In this document: positions 20,684-56,182 of the stretch, one piece after another
Layout of the letters: each line of letters opens with the position of its first letter
How positions within the stretch are numbered: the first letter of the stretch is position 1
Assembly (NCBI GenBank): GCA_026120185.1
Contig: JANUWF010002342.1
Span: forward strand, 4,531,001-4,595,000
Direction: 5' to 3'
Origin: Voacanga thouarsii
Taxonomy: Eukaryota; Streptophyta; Magnoliopsida; Gentianales; Apocynaceae
Length of the DNA: 64,000 nt
Program-made: the position numbers and the translations under genes
Notes under the pieces: model-generated
What the model saw: the letters and a program-made list of their open reading frames with translations, nothing else
Told to the model about the DNA's origin: nothing
Databases searched by the model: none

Positions 20684-23600
20684 TCATCGTAGGTGATGCC
20701 TGAGGAAGACAATTACACAAAGAAGGGAATTATCTTGTTGTGTTAAGAAATTTAGAGTAAGTGTTGCAAAATGAAATGAAAAACAAGTAGAAAATGTATG
20801 GGAAATATAGGAATGAACCTCAAGGTTTCTTTTGTTCCTCGACGAACTTTGCATTTGATAGTTGGGAGGCCTAGGCGCTGGTGAGCCTCATAACGGTGAC
20901 AACCAGAGAAACCTATCAAATATAGAAGGCGACCACAGAGCTTAGTTGTGCGTCTTAGCATAAGGCATGCTGGAACAATTATTAAATTTAGTTGGAAAGA
21001 ATTAAGATTGTAAAATCACGAATCTTACAATATAACTGCAAAATAGTTTTATATAAAAAGAAATATTTTTTTCTAATATTGCGTATGTTTTAAGAATTGC
21101 AAATAAGCACTTACCGTAAAAGACCCCTTCAACTTCGAGCACATCAATCTGCAAGTCATTTATAAGATTTTCAGATAGAAAGTCAATAGCATGAAGAAAC
21201 ATAAAGCATGTTAATACTGATTAAAACCTAGGAATTAGAGGGAAGGAGTTTGTGGCTCTTTCTGATGAAGTAATCAATATCTGACAATCAAATTATATAG
21301 GATAGATGTTCAGAAAGTAAAACAGAGAACATGGTTCCAGGATAACTACTTGTTAGTGACCTTTCTTCTTCCAAAGTGAATATAATAAGATATTATGCAG
21401 TAGAAAGAGATTAATAATTGACCTTTTCAAAGTCTTTCATGGTGAAAACTTGCCTGCTTCATATCTACTTTACAAAGGTTAGGCTACAAATTCCATCAGG
21501 CACGGAGAAGCATTAGAAGTGCTAGCCTGATTGGTCAACGGGCTAACAGGATAATTTACATGAGTGTGTGCATGCTGCCACAGACAGGGAGAGAATTTTT
21601 GAAGTTATGGAAGTCATCGGCTTCCTATTCCTTATTGTTGCAAGAGGCAGACATTACAAGTTTCATACTTTTCAGATATTACTGGTTCAGACAATGAAAA
21701 TCTTGGAATATCACATTGAAGAAAAGTTGACTAATGTACCAAGTTAAGGCTCACCGTCACAAATACTAACTTACAAGGAAGAAGACTGTTAGAAGATCTT
21801 TACAGATGGAGTCCTGTGAGTCTTCAAAACCTATTTAATTTGTACAATCATTTTCTAAAATTATAGTACCGTGTCAACATTGAAATTTACGAGTGTCTTT
21901 ACCTGAATATTCATGGCTGAGACATTAGAAACTATGTTTTGCACACACTGCCAAACTGATGGAGAAAGTTAGGAGATGCTGAAGGTCAGGAAAATTTCAT
22001 ATGGCTTAAATTGAGAACCCCCCAAGCAGAGCCTCATCATAGGATTTTCAATGAAATACCAAGTGTGTCAGTGGTTCACATGAAGAGTTTCTACTGCAAA
22101 AGGTAAAGAAATAGAAAGAGGAAAGGTCTGGATATTTCTCTCTTAAGTATTTCTACTATTTCTACAACATTCTTTAATTCTTCAAGTCCATCCATGGACA
22201 ATTGGAAAGCAGCAGCACTCCACAAGATAGTCTGCTGCTGTAACTAGTTAAATATATGCTCTTTCATTGCAGTGTGCTAGGACCATTCTCCACCAGACAT
22301 ACATAAGACGTTTCAGCAGATATATACTCCAGAATTGGAGGAAAGCAATCCAAAATCAAAAAAGTAAAGCCATCTGTTCACTGAAACAAATTTGTAGCAA
22401 ATCACATCAAGTGGGATGGATTATCAAGTGAAGAAAGTATCAGGTTTAAAAGCTAGTTTGAAACGTAAGTTATGGAGGAAATGGCATTTCAGATGGCTTA
22501 ATATCCACAGAGAGAGAGAGAGAGAGAGATCAATGCAAAATACCATGGCTACTATCATGGTTGAGGCATTACAAGTAATACAAGCTACTAATATAGTGCA
22601 CGGTGATTTTGGCAGTCCATTTTAGCCAACCATTTTTTGAATAATGTTTACCACCCTCAATTTCACTGGAGATCACCATTTAGAGACTGAGTTCCAGTTC
22701 AATTTTTGCACTTTTTGGCAATTCCATCTAATCAAATGCTTTCGTATATCTTGATTTTCTTTTGGAGTTTTTAGATATTTCTGGTGGACTTATTACACCT
22801 CTTTAAGAGACAATGAAACAATAAAACAACAACAAACTAAGTTTTAGTCCCAAGAAACTTAGGGTCGACTACATAAACTAATATCAAGCTACGTGTGGTC
22901 ATCCATATGAATCCTCTCTCTCTCCTTCCTTCTATCAACCATCATACTTTCATCCAAATCTAATAAAGACATATTTCTCCTAATTACCTCTATCCATATT
23001 GTTTTAGACCTGCCTCTATCTCTGTCTAACCTATCTTGCCTCCTTCTCTCAATCTTCCTAACAGGCACATCCCTCGATCTTCTCTGTATATGTCCAAACT
23101 AACACAAGTGGCTTTCTCTTATCTTCTCCTCAATAGATGCCACCCCCACTTTTTCCCTAATAGTCTCATTTCTAACTCTATCATTTCTAGTATATTCACA
23201 TATCTACCGTAACATACATATCTCCGCTACTTTCATTTTGTGAATATGACACATTTTAACTGTCTAACATTCCGTACCATATAGCAAGGCAAGTCTTACA
23301 GCTGTTCTATAGAACTTTCCCTTTAGACTCAATGGTATATTACGATCACAAGAGACAATGAAACAATACAAGAAAGAAAACTCTTAAGCGTGGGGGTTGC
23401 TGCATCCTCCAACACCAAGAAATATGGTCAAACTGCTTCACTATTATTTTTTCACCTTTCCCTTATAAGAGTTTCACATGATTATCTGTTTTCAATTGAG
23501 GATAGTGGTAGAAATTTGGAATGAACATAATATCAAAATCCCCAAAAAGATGAACATGTTCATCTTGGAATAGAGGGAGTCTCTATCTTGACTAGAAAAT

Positions 23601-24796
23601 AATTGGCAGCATATGATCTAGGACAGAGGACTCATATGTGAACATGGACAGAGTTTTAGGCTTTAGGGTCATTAGTTATCAATAACAGATTAGTGTTTGT
23701 GACTCAAGATTCCAACAGTATCGTCTTACTCTTAGCATTGTTTCTTCCACCATCAGGTCCAAGATCATAAAAAATTTTATCATGCATCTAAAGGAAAATT
23801 AGTGTTTAATAAGCTATAAAATTAACCCTAAAATAAAATAATAAAAACCTTCAACAGAAGGGTGTTAAAATAATTATATAGAAACAAAAGCATATTGATC
23901 TTAGTTTGCTATCCAATCAATTGTACAAAGAAAAAAAACTAGGGAGTTCAGCCAAATTATTTTGCATGAATTAAATCAGTTTCATCCCAAACAGATAGAC
24001 GCACAACCTATTTCCCACCCAGAGGAAGAACAAATGAAGCAGAAAAGGGTCACTTTTGCCTTCGATCTTCAGAGGAAAAATAAAGACAGTCATAGTGGAT
24101 TCAGGAACCTATTAGTCACTAATTTGACATTCCATACGGTTGTAATTCTTCCTTCAAATCTTCTGGAAGAACAGAACCAAGGTCGGCTAGAGAACATACT
24201 AAATTAGTTACTCATGTCCTAGTCAAGCTGACAATAAACTAGACAAATTGTATCAGCTATCAGGACACGTTTTATGGACTAGTATCACATTGCCAATCAC
24301 ATACTCAATCACTATTCTAAGTTAACAATCGAAAACTTTAAACTCGAATCCAGGAAATACGTGAGAAAATAAAGAATCAAACTCTTACAGGGACTTGAAG
24401 GCCGATTTCCTTGATACTATCCATAAGGTCTTTCACCTTCTGTGGATCGTTTGCCCTTGTACGCATGAGGGGCCTTCTAATTTTATCAAGAGGAAGCTCC
24501 ATAATCACTGGTCCCGCCGACTGAGGCACCCCAGGTGGTGAACCTGAAACCATAAAAGCACCACATGCTAAACAAAACTGCAGTAATCCTCCTGGAAGTT
24601 TCAACGATAAAAATTTTGAAAGATAAGCATGCAAGGCTCTTGAACAATCACTCCCCAGATATACACATGAAAATATGTACTTCCACAAGCAAATAAACTC
24701 CCACAATCTAGATAAAAGTGTTAACATACCATTAGAAGCAGCAAAAAGAGCAAAGCCTCTAATATTGTTGGGGACTTGCAGAAGAAAATTTGCCAT
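20684..24796 (-). CDS. SRX: Sulfiredoxin, five exons
   Basis: Sulfiredoxin uses ATP to reduce the sulfinic acid form of 2-Cys peroxiredoxins; plant forms act in chloroplasts and mitochondria. Exons on the minus strand are 24796-24730, 24543-24389, 21148-21115, 20912-20819 and 20699-20684. All junctions are GT-AG and stay in frame, giving 121 residues. The ParB-like core begins about residue 35 with ELPLDKIRRPLMRTRANDPQKV. The signature FSGCHRYEAHQRLGLPTI carries the catalytic Cys90, split from the preceding block by an intron. The protein ends KETLRHHLR. The first 22 residues are basic and hydrophobic, as in a transit peptide. An in-frame ATG at 24907 would add 37 residues; I chose 24796 because the resulting length fits the plant family. 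Intron 2 (3.2 kb) contains a LINE. Confidence 0.93.
22506..22530. repeat. (AG)n microsatellite
   Basis: A short run of about ten AG units within sulfiredoxin intron 2. The rest of this intron, 21149-22804 and 23369-24388, shows no gene or recognised repeat. Confidence 0.85.
22824..23349 (-). mobile_element. 5'-truncated RTE LINE in a sulfiredoxin intron
   Basis: The minus strand codes for the C-terminus of a plant RTE-clade [45 protein letters not shown] and a final basic region. A TTGTTGTT tail follows at the 22824 end. Identical 19-bp sequences AAGAGACAATGAAACAATA flank it at 22805-22823 and 23350-23368, a clear target duplication. It is heavily 5' truncated (526 bp) and has stops. It matches the LINE at 43770-44422. 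Confidence 0.92.
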
Positions 24797-25045
24797 TCTT
24801 TTCTCTTCACTCCTCAAGAAACAGGACAAAGAACTGATTTTTCTCAACGTCTTTCTGAGGTGATCTCTGGCCACAACACTGAAAAGAGCAATCTGTCGAG
24901 ACATCATTGCAGTGAAAATGTCAATTATATCCTCGAACTTAACCCCTTTGAATGAAACATGCTAAGTACAATGATGGTAATTCACGAGATAGGCATATTT
25001 ATTTTATTTGCATCCTGCAGCTATTGCTCGTTTCGAACCTTCAAG
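24797..25045. promoter_or_regulatory. Shared divergent promoter region, SRX / HINT
   Basis: The starts of sulfiredoxin (minus, 24796) and HINT (plus, 25046) are only 249 bp apart; with the upstream sulfiredoxin ATG the gap falls to 138 bp. Both genes therefore must share this DNA as 5' untranslated region and promoter. AT-rich stretches (ATATTTATTTTATTTG at about 24996-25011) are present but no clear TATA box can be assigned. The call is from gene positions only. Confidence 0.6.
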
Positions 25046-48365
<23,320 letters not shown>

Positions 48366-49654
48366 GATCAAGTTCCTGCCTGCAAATTTTTTTTTTTTTT
48401 TTTTTTCTTGTCCTCTTTTCTAGTCCCTTTCTCCTTCATTGAAAATTTTCCATTGTTACCACGTTTGTAAACCAGTCTGCCATGGCCTTTTTCTGGATAA
48501 TTTTACCTTGCTTGGGATAATCTTGCAAAGCAGTCTACTTGAAATCCTTGAATATCTTGACTGAAGTTACAAATTTCCCTATGTCATACCTTTCACACGT
48601 GTGTCCCAATTCGGGGCCTCTAATATACTTTTGCATTTACCGTTTTGAACTCAGCACCTTGCAGCTCTGGGCAGCTCTAATGCCACTTGTCTGAAAAGTG
48701 CATCCATCCTACCTTCAGGATTCAAACCTATAGGTCTAGTATCAATTGGCTGGAAAGGACATCCCATCCACATAAATATAAATTTCTTATATTCTCACCC
48801 TTTATCCTTGCCAGGTATGTCATTTGAACGTATAGAGAAATGCTTCGAAACAGACTTGAAACGCCTCAACATCCACCGCTGCTAACGCGACCCAAATCCA
48901 TTTGAACTGATTTCACATAAAGGATTGTAATGTTTGAAACACATGAAATCACAGTGGCTTTGGAGGGTTAAATTTTGAGCGAGGAACTTCATCTTTGAAT
49001 CTGAGTTCATTGAAGGATAAACATTATGTCACACACCACGCCAAGTATTTAGCTTTCTCTGAACCAACTCAAAATATTTGCACAAACATTCTTATAGCCA
49101 GAAAGGGCACAAGGCCATGGCTATTCTTTCTTCAAATGAAATACGAAAATGAAATTGCAAATTACAACAGATTCTTGCTCGACAGCATTGATGCCGAGCA
49201 GAAACTGGAGACAGTTGCTGGATAGAGGCAAAATGCAACAGAATGAGGCCTACATCTGTTTCCCTAACTATTAAAATTCAACAAAGATTATTTTGCAGAA
49301 TTGCCAACAACATTTTGTTAACTGTGGTTTTTATGACCTCATATACAACTCAGTAGTTACAATAAGAGGCAAATTTAACTTCTACAACGAGATATCTTAG
49401 CACAGGAGTACTACTCAAAGACATTATATAACTGTATAAACAGCATATCTTAGAAAGGCCGTTGGTGTACCATGAACTCAACAAGGACACAAAATAAATG
49501 AATCAATGTGTAGCTAGAATTTTGCCATGCCCTTGAAAAAGAATAAATAGTTCGCTTGCCAGATCAATAACCTGACGCCAAAACAAGTAGGCGCTCCTTG
49601 GCTGATGTACAGTGTCACATTATCAGTTATCTCTTAGGTCTTGGAAAGGCAATG
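48366..49654. other. Convergent intergenic region, HINT / GT47
   Basis: 3' ends of the plus-strand HINT and the minus-strand GT47 gene face each other across 1.29 kb. A T run lies at about 48390-48406. No further gene is supported. Confidence 0.7.
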
Positions 49655-52600
49655 TCATAATGTCGTGCGAAGTCCTGTCTGGTTTGAGCACAGACAGGAA
49701 CAGTCTGGTTCCACCAATTCCCTTTTCACAAGCCGTTTATCACGATTGATCATCAGTTTAACAAGCGGTAACTTTTGAGAGACTTGGCGCCAGATTTCTT
49801 TGACTGTGCCATTTGAATCCTCATATTCAAAGTAATGTTTCACCTGCATAACCAAATAACACTGAGATTCAAAACTACAATACCCCACTACCCCAGGAAG
49901 ATAAACACTTGTACATTCTCTCTCTCATTGTACTCGGTTAATTTCAAGGGAGGCACATACAGCTTTTGGTCAGAAATAAGGATTACTATTTACCAAGTTT
50001 ATCTAACGCAATGCTCTGTACAAAGTTCAAAAGAAACACTTAATTCTTACTTCCTTTCATGAAGGTTTTAGCATTACAATAAACCCTTGGGTAAAAATAC
50101 GTTTGATTTAGTCTAGATACAGTTACTCAGCAGCTTACAATAAAGAAAATCAAATTTTAAATATATTTTTCATATTAATTTATCCTCTTGAACCCTCTAG
50201 CTTCTTAAGTTGTCATACATTTCCAAATCTTTCCAGCTATATGACAGAGATCAATTTGCAGTTTCCTACATTCCAATCTTTAAGATTTGTAAGATACCGA
50301 ATATGCAAAATGGCAAACCAGTTATACTAGAAAACCTCTTTAGATAAGCTGCAATCCTTAACTTAATACTTTACACCTTTCTTCCTCCAGAAGATGTAAG
50401 CAGGAAAGGAATGTACAAATTACACAGTAAATCATATAGGATAGCTTTTGATCATCCTAGAAAGCAAAAGCAACAACCTAATACATTTTTCCAAATAACG
50501 ACAGTGACAGCAAACAAATAACACATGCCAAGGTAGAAAAGAAATGCAGTTTTTAGCATGTGTATTTAACTCCCTATATAGCTCCCCCCCAACACCGACA
50601 CACATAGAGACACAGATTCCATATTGATTAATACCTTTTTCAGCTCCTGCTGAAATTCCAAAATCCTTTCTGTCCTTACTCTCCTAAGCAATTTGACCAA
50701 GTATCCCGGCTTGACAGCTGAATTTGTGTCCACAAAAATTGCAATCTTCCTGTAGTCTATGACATCTTCAAAAGGCAACTCAATATAGTCACTAACAACC
50801 ACTGGGATGCATGAGCTCACAATGGCATCAAACAGTCGACAAGCAGAAGGAGTATCACCAGCCGGATGCAAACAGAATTTGGAAGTATGCATGCCCTTTG
50901 TTGCCTCACGACGACTCTCCCTTGACTGTGCACCATGTTTTATAACAACATCTTCCTCATTCTCAAGAACTTGAAAAAGCATGTCGCGGATTTTACCCCC
51001 CTAAAATTGAATAAAGAAAGCTCAAAGAAATTGGCAATGTCTATAACAAGAAAAAGAAAACTACAAAGCCATGCAATGCAGAAGAAAATATTGTTTGACA
51101 GCTCAAGAACATCTTTTCATATTATCAAGAAAGTTGGTTTTCTTTTGCTAGACTAAAACTTCAATCTTTTTTCTTGTGAAACATGTTATTAGTTTTCTTT
51201 TGCTAGACCAAAACTTCAATCTTTTTTCTTGTGAAATATGTTACCCCCGAAAATTGAATAGGATTTTCTCTGATGCTATGATTTGAACATTTTTTTTTTT
51301 TAGCATTTCAACACAGGTAATTGGATCTTGCAAGATCCAATTACTACTTCAATATTTCAGATGTAAAGTAGCAGATGCCGGCCATGTTGAATTATCAAGT
51401 CGAAGTGAAAAAGAAAGAACTAAACTATTAGTACTTATTATTATAGCTCCAAGGAATATAAAGATAAGAATTTTCTTTATCATGTTACTACCTTACAATT
51501 AAACTTGTTTGGAGACATGATATTTTATACAAGTATTAGGATTGATATTCAAAACTTCCAAAATAATGCCTAGATATTATAAAATATAATTACAACATCT
51601 ACTTTGTAGATACTTGTGACCAGCACTTTATTTTATGTAAAATGTGTTTCAAAAGTTATAAAAAGACCATTACATTGCTCTGGTTATAGTTTTACTTTCT
51701 CAGGTAGGCTCTCCTGATCAATAGCATTCTGATTTATTTAATGTATGGAAACATCACTGAAATATTATAAAAGTTCCACCACATTTGAATTTTTCGGCTC
51801 TCACAATGCTAGTAGAGTAAACAGTTGATAAAAAAAACCCATAAGTGAATTTTTTGGCTCTCAAAATGCTAGTAGAGTAAACATAAGATGAATAGTATAA
51901 GTTCATCAGTTGATTAAAAAAAAAACCCATAAGGACAGGACCTTTCCCCTTACTTCCCTTCATCGCCCTCAAGTAGCTGAAGCACAAAAAGAGTTGGATG
52001 TAAGAAGAGAACTAATCTCACCTTAGTTTTTAAGGTATTAACAATAGAAGTACCTAGAGTTAATGTAAACATCAGAAAGGATAAGAAATACATTTTGGGA
52101 CAACATTTAATATAGGTAATTAGAGCTAAGTCTTCCACCTTCAGCCACAGATGAGAGGTGAAAATACATGTTATTTGGGAGTAGAACAGTACCAGCAAGA
52201 ACAAACAGCATGCTACTAAAGTAGAGGAGTACCGTCAGTCTATACCAGGCTAATTCATTAACTCAGTAAGTGCCTTAACAGATGCTTAAATTTGCAGGAT
52301 CCAAGATATTAAGAATATCAATAAATAAGAAAGAACATAACTCCAACTTGTATTAATAGGATTCAATAGCTTTTGTTTCTCTTCTGCGGTTATAAACTAG
52401 AAAAATAAATGACATCAGGAGTGATGTGACTAACAGCTTACCTCCTTTCGGTATCGGTTTCCCATGAAGAATAGCAGTTTGTTACGATTCTTAACTCCAA
52501 TATCACCCATATACGGATTAATCCTATGTGAATATGGTAAGATAACATCTTTGACCAGTGATCCCTGTTCACGAGTCACCCTTCCAAAATCTGAAACTAA

Positions 52601-54137
52601 CAAGATCCCGTTCTTCACCCGATCAACTACCTTATACAACGCATTAGGATCTTGACATATAAATACATGATCCCTGCCATTATTCCTCTTCCAATACACC
52701 TGCTCCTCCAACCACTCCATTAAAGACTCCTGCACCACCAATTAATTGAACATCAGTTTAGATGCGTATCAGACAAATATGTTTAGTATCAGCAGAAGTT
52801 ATAAACTGAAATTTACGAAATGTAAATGTGAACGAAAATAAAAAGATGCAATCAACAATAAACATAAGATCCTTCTTTCTGTCTTACCAATATCAAGATT
52901 AACCAGAACGCTAATAGAAGAAAGGCATGGTAAATCTATACAATCATGATATAACAGAATACAGCAAATAACAGTATGCTGAGAAGGCTAAGCAAGAAGA
53001 GCTACACTAGTAGATATTAGAAAAGTACTATGATGCAAAGGATAATCTTTTATGATGCTGAGTTTCCTGTATTTTATTAATTTAGACATAAGCTTTCTTA
53101 TTCAGCCTGCAAGTCCCATGCCTTCCAATACTTTCATCAATAGAAAGCAACTGAAACAATACAAGTGCATGAGTTATCTCAGATAATACAGTCAGGAGCC
53201 TAAGGATGGCATGGAAACAAAAACGTAACCGAGTCAATGCACCATTTGGAGAACCTGATGATATTTCAGAACAAGAAGGTTGCAATTCAAAAAATAACCC
53301 ATACATGATCAGAAATCCAGCTTTGCGAAACAGAAACCCCCTCCAAAAACATGAAGCCCAAATAACACAACTTTCCAGAAATATCCAGAAATGGTCAACT
53401 AAAAAGGAAAAGTTCAAAACAGATAAAACACCACAAATGTAGATAACTAGTCACTGGGGCAGTTTGTAAAGATTCAAACTTATTCAAAGATTTAAATAGC
53501 AAAGAGCTACCTGCATTTCCTCATCGCTATAAGTTGACACCTCCAAGCTCCCCGGGCGATTAATGTTAACCACAAGGCTCAGTGACGAGAAGAACGGCAC
53601 AAAGAACAGGTCTGCCTGCCCAGGATCATCAACCCGAGTAACAGCCGAGTCAACTCGCTCATGGCTCGGCCGACTGAGGTCACGAAACAAGTGCCACTCA
53701 GCCGAATGCTGGTGTCCCGGATACTTGAACAAAGAATCATCCTTGTTCGTATCCTTATTCCCACGGGCCTCCTCGTACCTCTCTATAACCCCATAAGTAA
53801 ACTTCCGCGGCAGATCATACATAAACATCTTAACTTTATGGGGAGAATTTTGACTATTTTCTCTGAAGCTAAAAGGGGATATACTGTTACTATTATTAAA
53901 ACTAGGGGTGAAGGTGTTAAATAAGGTGTAGTAGAGAGCAAAGAGGGAGATGGAAAAGAGAAAGGCGAGGGTTAGGGTTGGCTTTAACATTGCTTTTCGA
54001 GGCATTTTGGGAATGAGTTTGGACTTAATTACATAGGGTAAGGATGGTGGAAGAGGAGGAGACGGATTTGATGATGATCTGAGTTTGGGCCTTGGAATCA
54101 TGGACGATGAATCATGTTTTTGTGCTTCTACATTCAA
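49655..54137 (-). CDS. GT47 exostosin-family glycosyltransferase (ARAD-like), four exons
   Basis: GT47 enzymes are Golgi type II membrane proteins that add sugars to cell-wall polysaccharides; the ARAD subgroup is linked to pectic arabinan. Exons on the minus strand are 54137-53511, 52729-52442, 51000-50635 and 49843-49655, all GT-AG and phase 0, giving 489 residues. A Pro/Ser-rich cytosolic tail precedes one membrane anchor ([19 protein letters not shown], about 55-73). The exostosin domain (PF03016) runs from [11 protein letters not shown] (about 104) through [73 protein letters not shown] and [12 protein letters not shown]. The tail has [20 protein letters not shown], then [11 protein letters not shown]. 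Length and motifs are complete. A 69-codon frame from 54321 overlaps the start in another phase. The exact sugar specificity is unknown. Confidence 0.93.
51130..51243. repeat. Short tandem duplication in GT47 intron 2
   Basis: Two adjacent copies of about 57 bp, each with TTTTCTTTTGCTAGAC and CTTCAATCTTTTTTCTTG. A second local duplication around CTAGTAGAGTAAACA lies at about 51785-51940 in the same intron. Confidence 0.85.
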
Positions 54138-55009
54138 ATTCTATTACTCGAAGTACACAGGTAGGTGAATCCTGCTGATAGGTGAATCCTGTTGAAGGTG
54201 GTGAAGGTGGCCGTGATGCTCTTCCGGCGGAGGCGGTGGTGTGCAAGGACAGCAGTGGGACTGAAGAAAAGATCAAACAGGAGCGAGAATAGACGAGCGG
54301 AATCTGCCGTATCAAAAACATTAGGGAAATTTGCTCAAACAGCTCTTAACTAATATTTATTCAAAATATTTGTCTCTAAATTATTTTCTATCGCTCAATT
54401 ATATTCGGAATATCATATTTAACATTGAATTTCGTAGATTATTTCGATCTCCTTTTTCACACGATTAACTTAATTAAGACATTTTTCATCACAAAATATT
54501 AAATTTTCTATATTTCTCTCTAACATTCACTTCACATGATTCACCTCCCATCTTATTTTTAAATCTCTAACATTGTATATATTAAACTTTTCCAAATCTT
54601 ATTAAAATTTGCACAAGTAAAAAAGTAACTAAAAGAATAATGGATTTAACGTCAAATTTATGTTATAATATCCCTATAGCATAAAGAATGATTTCATCTT
54701 CAAAATATAACTCAATTTGTCGTGACTTTCTTAGTAATGTAATATCAGATTGTAGTCAACAAAAAATAAGAATAATTGAGTAAAGTTGAGACACATTAAA
54801 TCGATCTTTTAGATTAAGGATATTCATCCAAACATCCAAAATTGAACACATAAATATTCTTAAGTCACACCCAAAATTTCTCAAAAATAATAAGTTAACT
54901 TAATTCAAATGAGTGAATAATTAAAAAATGTCTAACTTTGAGCTAGATGGATCCATAGTTTTATGGTGCCCTCTTTTATTGGTGGTATAATAAACAAAGA
55001 GCACACTTG
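54138..55009. other. GT47 upstream region
   Basis: 54138-54330 should hold the GT47 5' untranslated region: it is GC-richer, with a tandem AGGTGAATCCTG repeat at about 54162-54190. 54330-54988 is AT-rich with no gene or clear repeat. The left SINE target copy is 54989-55009. Confidence 0.6.
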
Positions 55010-55229
55010 GCTGTAGAAGGTGAAATTTCACAGCCCTCATACTCAGTCCCAGAGTAGGTGGAAAGTTAAATCACGGTAATTTAGCAATCCTCATGCAAGG
55101 GGTAACCGATACCTACAAAAACTCACCTCCCACAAAAGGAGGTGAAAATCCCAGCGACTGTTAAGAATCGAACCGTGCACTTTGACTAGAAATCTACTAT
55201 CCAAGAACCAATTGAGCTGCCCGTGAGGA
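55010..55229 (-). mobile_element. tRNA-derived SINE
   Basis: On the minus strand it starts near a polymerase III A box (CAGCTCAATTGG, 55208-55219), followed by a B box (GGTTCGATTC, 55165-55174) 33 bp further on. Identical 21-bp sequences flank it at 54989-55009 and 55230-55250, a long target duplication as made by LINE machinery. It is about 220 bp with no coding sequence. The 3' end lacks a clear poly(A), so the SINE family is not assigned. Confidence 0.85.
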
Positions 55230-55250
55230 AATAAACAAAGAGCACACTTG

Positions 55251-56182
55251 CTATGACAGAGAATTGCAACTCTAGCAATAGCAATACCTCAACCACCCCA
55301 AATTGATATACTCTCCCATCCCGCCACCAAACACAAGATGGTGAGAACAATGAACGTGGAGGTAAAACACTTTTGAGTGTAGGTTGAGATCTTGCTTATG
55401 ACGGTGAATTCCTAGTTGATGGTGGCAATAGGTAGTCGAAGAAGGAGGAGATGGAGTCGTCTAGTAAGAAGAAGGGGCAAGGTGTGGTCAAAGAAGGAGG
55501 GGATGGAATAGTTGGCGAAGGTGACAATGGAGTGGCCGAGAGCGATGCTGGTAAAGAAGTGGAGGGGGGTGGCGTTAGGCATTGTTGGAGTCAATGGAGG
55601 AGAAGAAACTGAAGTAGAAATAGAAGGCGACAGTTGAGAAGCTGGAGACCGTTGAGAAGTTTAGAATGTCATACCCCTTTTCACTTCACTTGACATTCTA
55701 AAAAATCCCCTAAATTTACTTCAAAGTCCCTTAATCCCTACTTGCCAGCCTTAATCAAGTGGTCCCAAGTAACTAATGAAAGGTTTAGTAAAATGTGTTT
55801 TATTAATTAAGTAATTTTCTTATTCATCGATTCCTGGTTAAGTATCTATTTGTAGAATCAATTTTTTTGGTTAATTTTTACTTCTTCTCAAGGTCTAAAG
55901 TTGTGTGAAGATTGCTTTAAGTTTTTGAATTGTTATTATTATATTTTTTTTTCAAACGTTATCCCAAGATAAAATGGTAGGAAAATTAATCCTATTAATT
56001 TATTAAAATAATGATGTTTTCATCATTCAATTATTACATTGTACCTGTTTACTAAATAAAATGAAAAAAAAAACACAATTGTTACTTTTTTTTTTAAATT
56101 TACGAGTAGATTGCAAGCTTTTGTTATATAGTTGTAGTATATAGGATATGGAAAATAGTGTTAACTAATATTGTATGTGAAA
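55251..56182. other. Intergenic stretch
   Basis: 55400-55680 is GC-richer and on the minus strand has a 60-codon frame rich in Leu and His (55412-55594) that I do not recognise. The remainder is AT-rich. No gene is supported. Confidence 0.5.

Noticed and set aside
24675..24863. Plus-strand frame opposite sulfiredoxin exon 1
   Set aside because: It lies over exon and intron of the real gene and has no family features.
24996..25045. An extra untranslated exon acceptor (GCATCCTGCAG) just before the HINT start
   Set aside because: The sequence fits an acceptor, but the donor would have to lie in or near sulfiredoxin exon 1 and nothing supports it.
55412..55594. A 60-codon Leu/His-rich minus-strand frame
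   Set aside because: No domain or splice support; GC-rich sequence can give such frames by chance.
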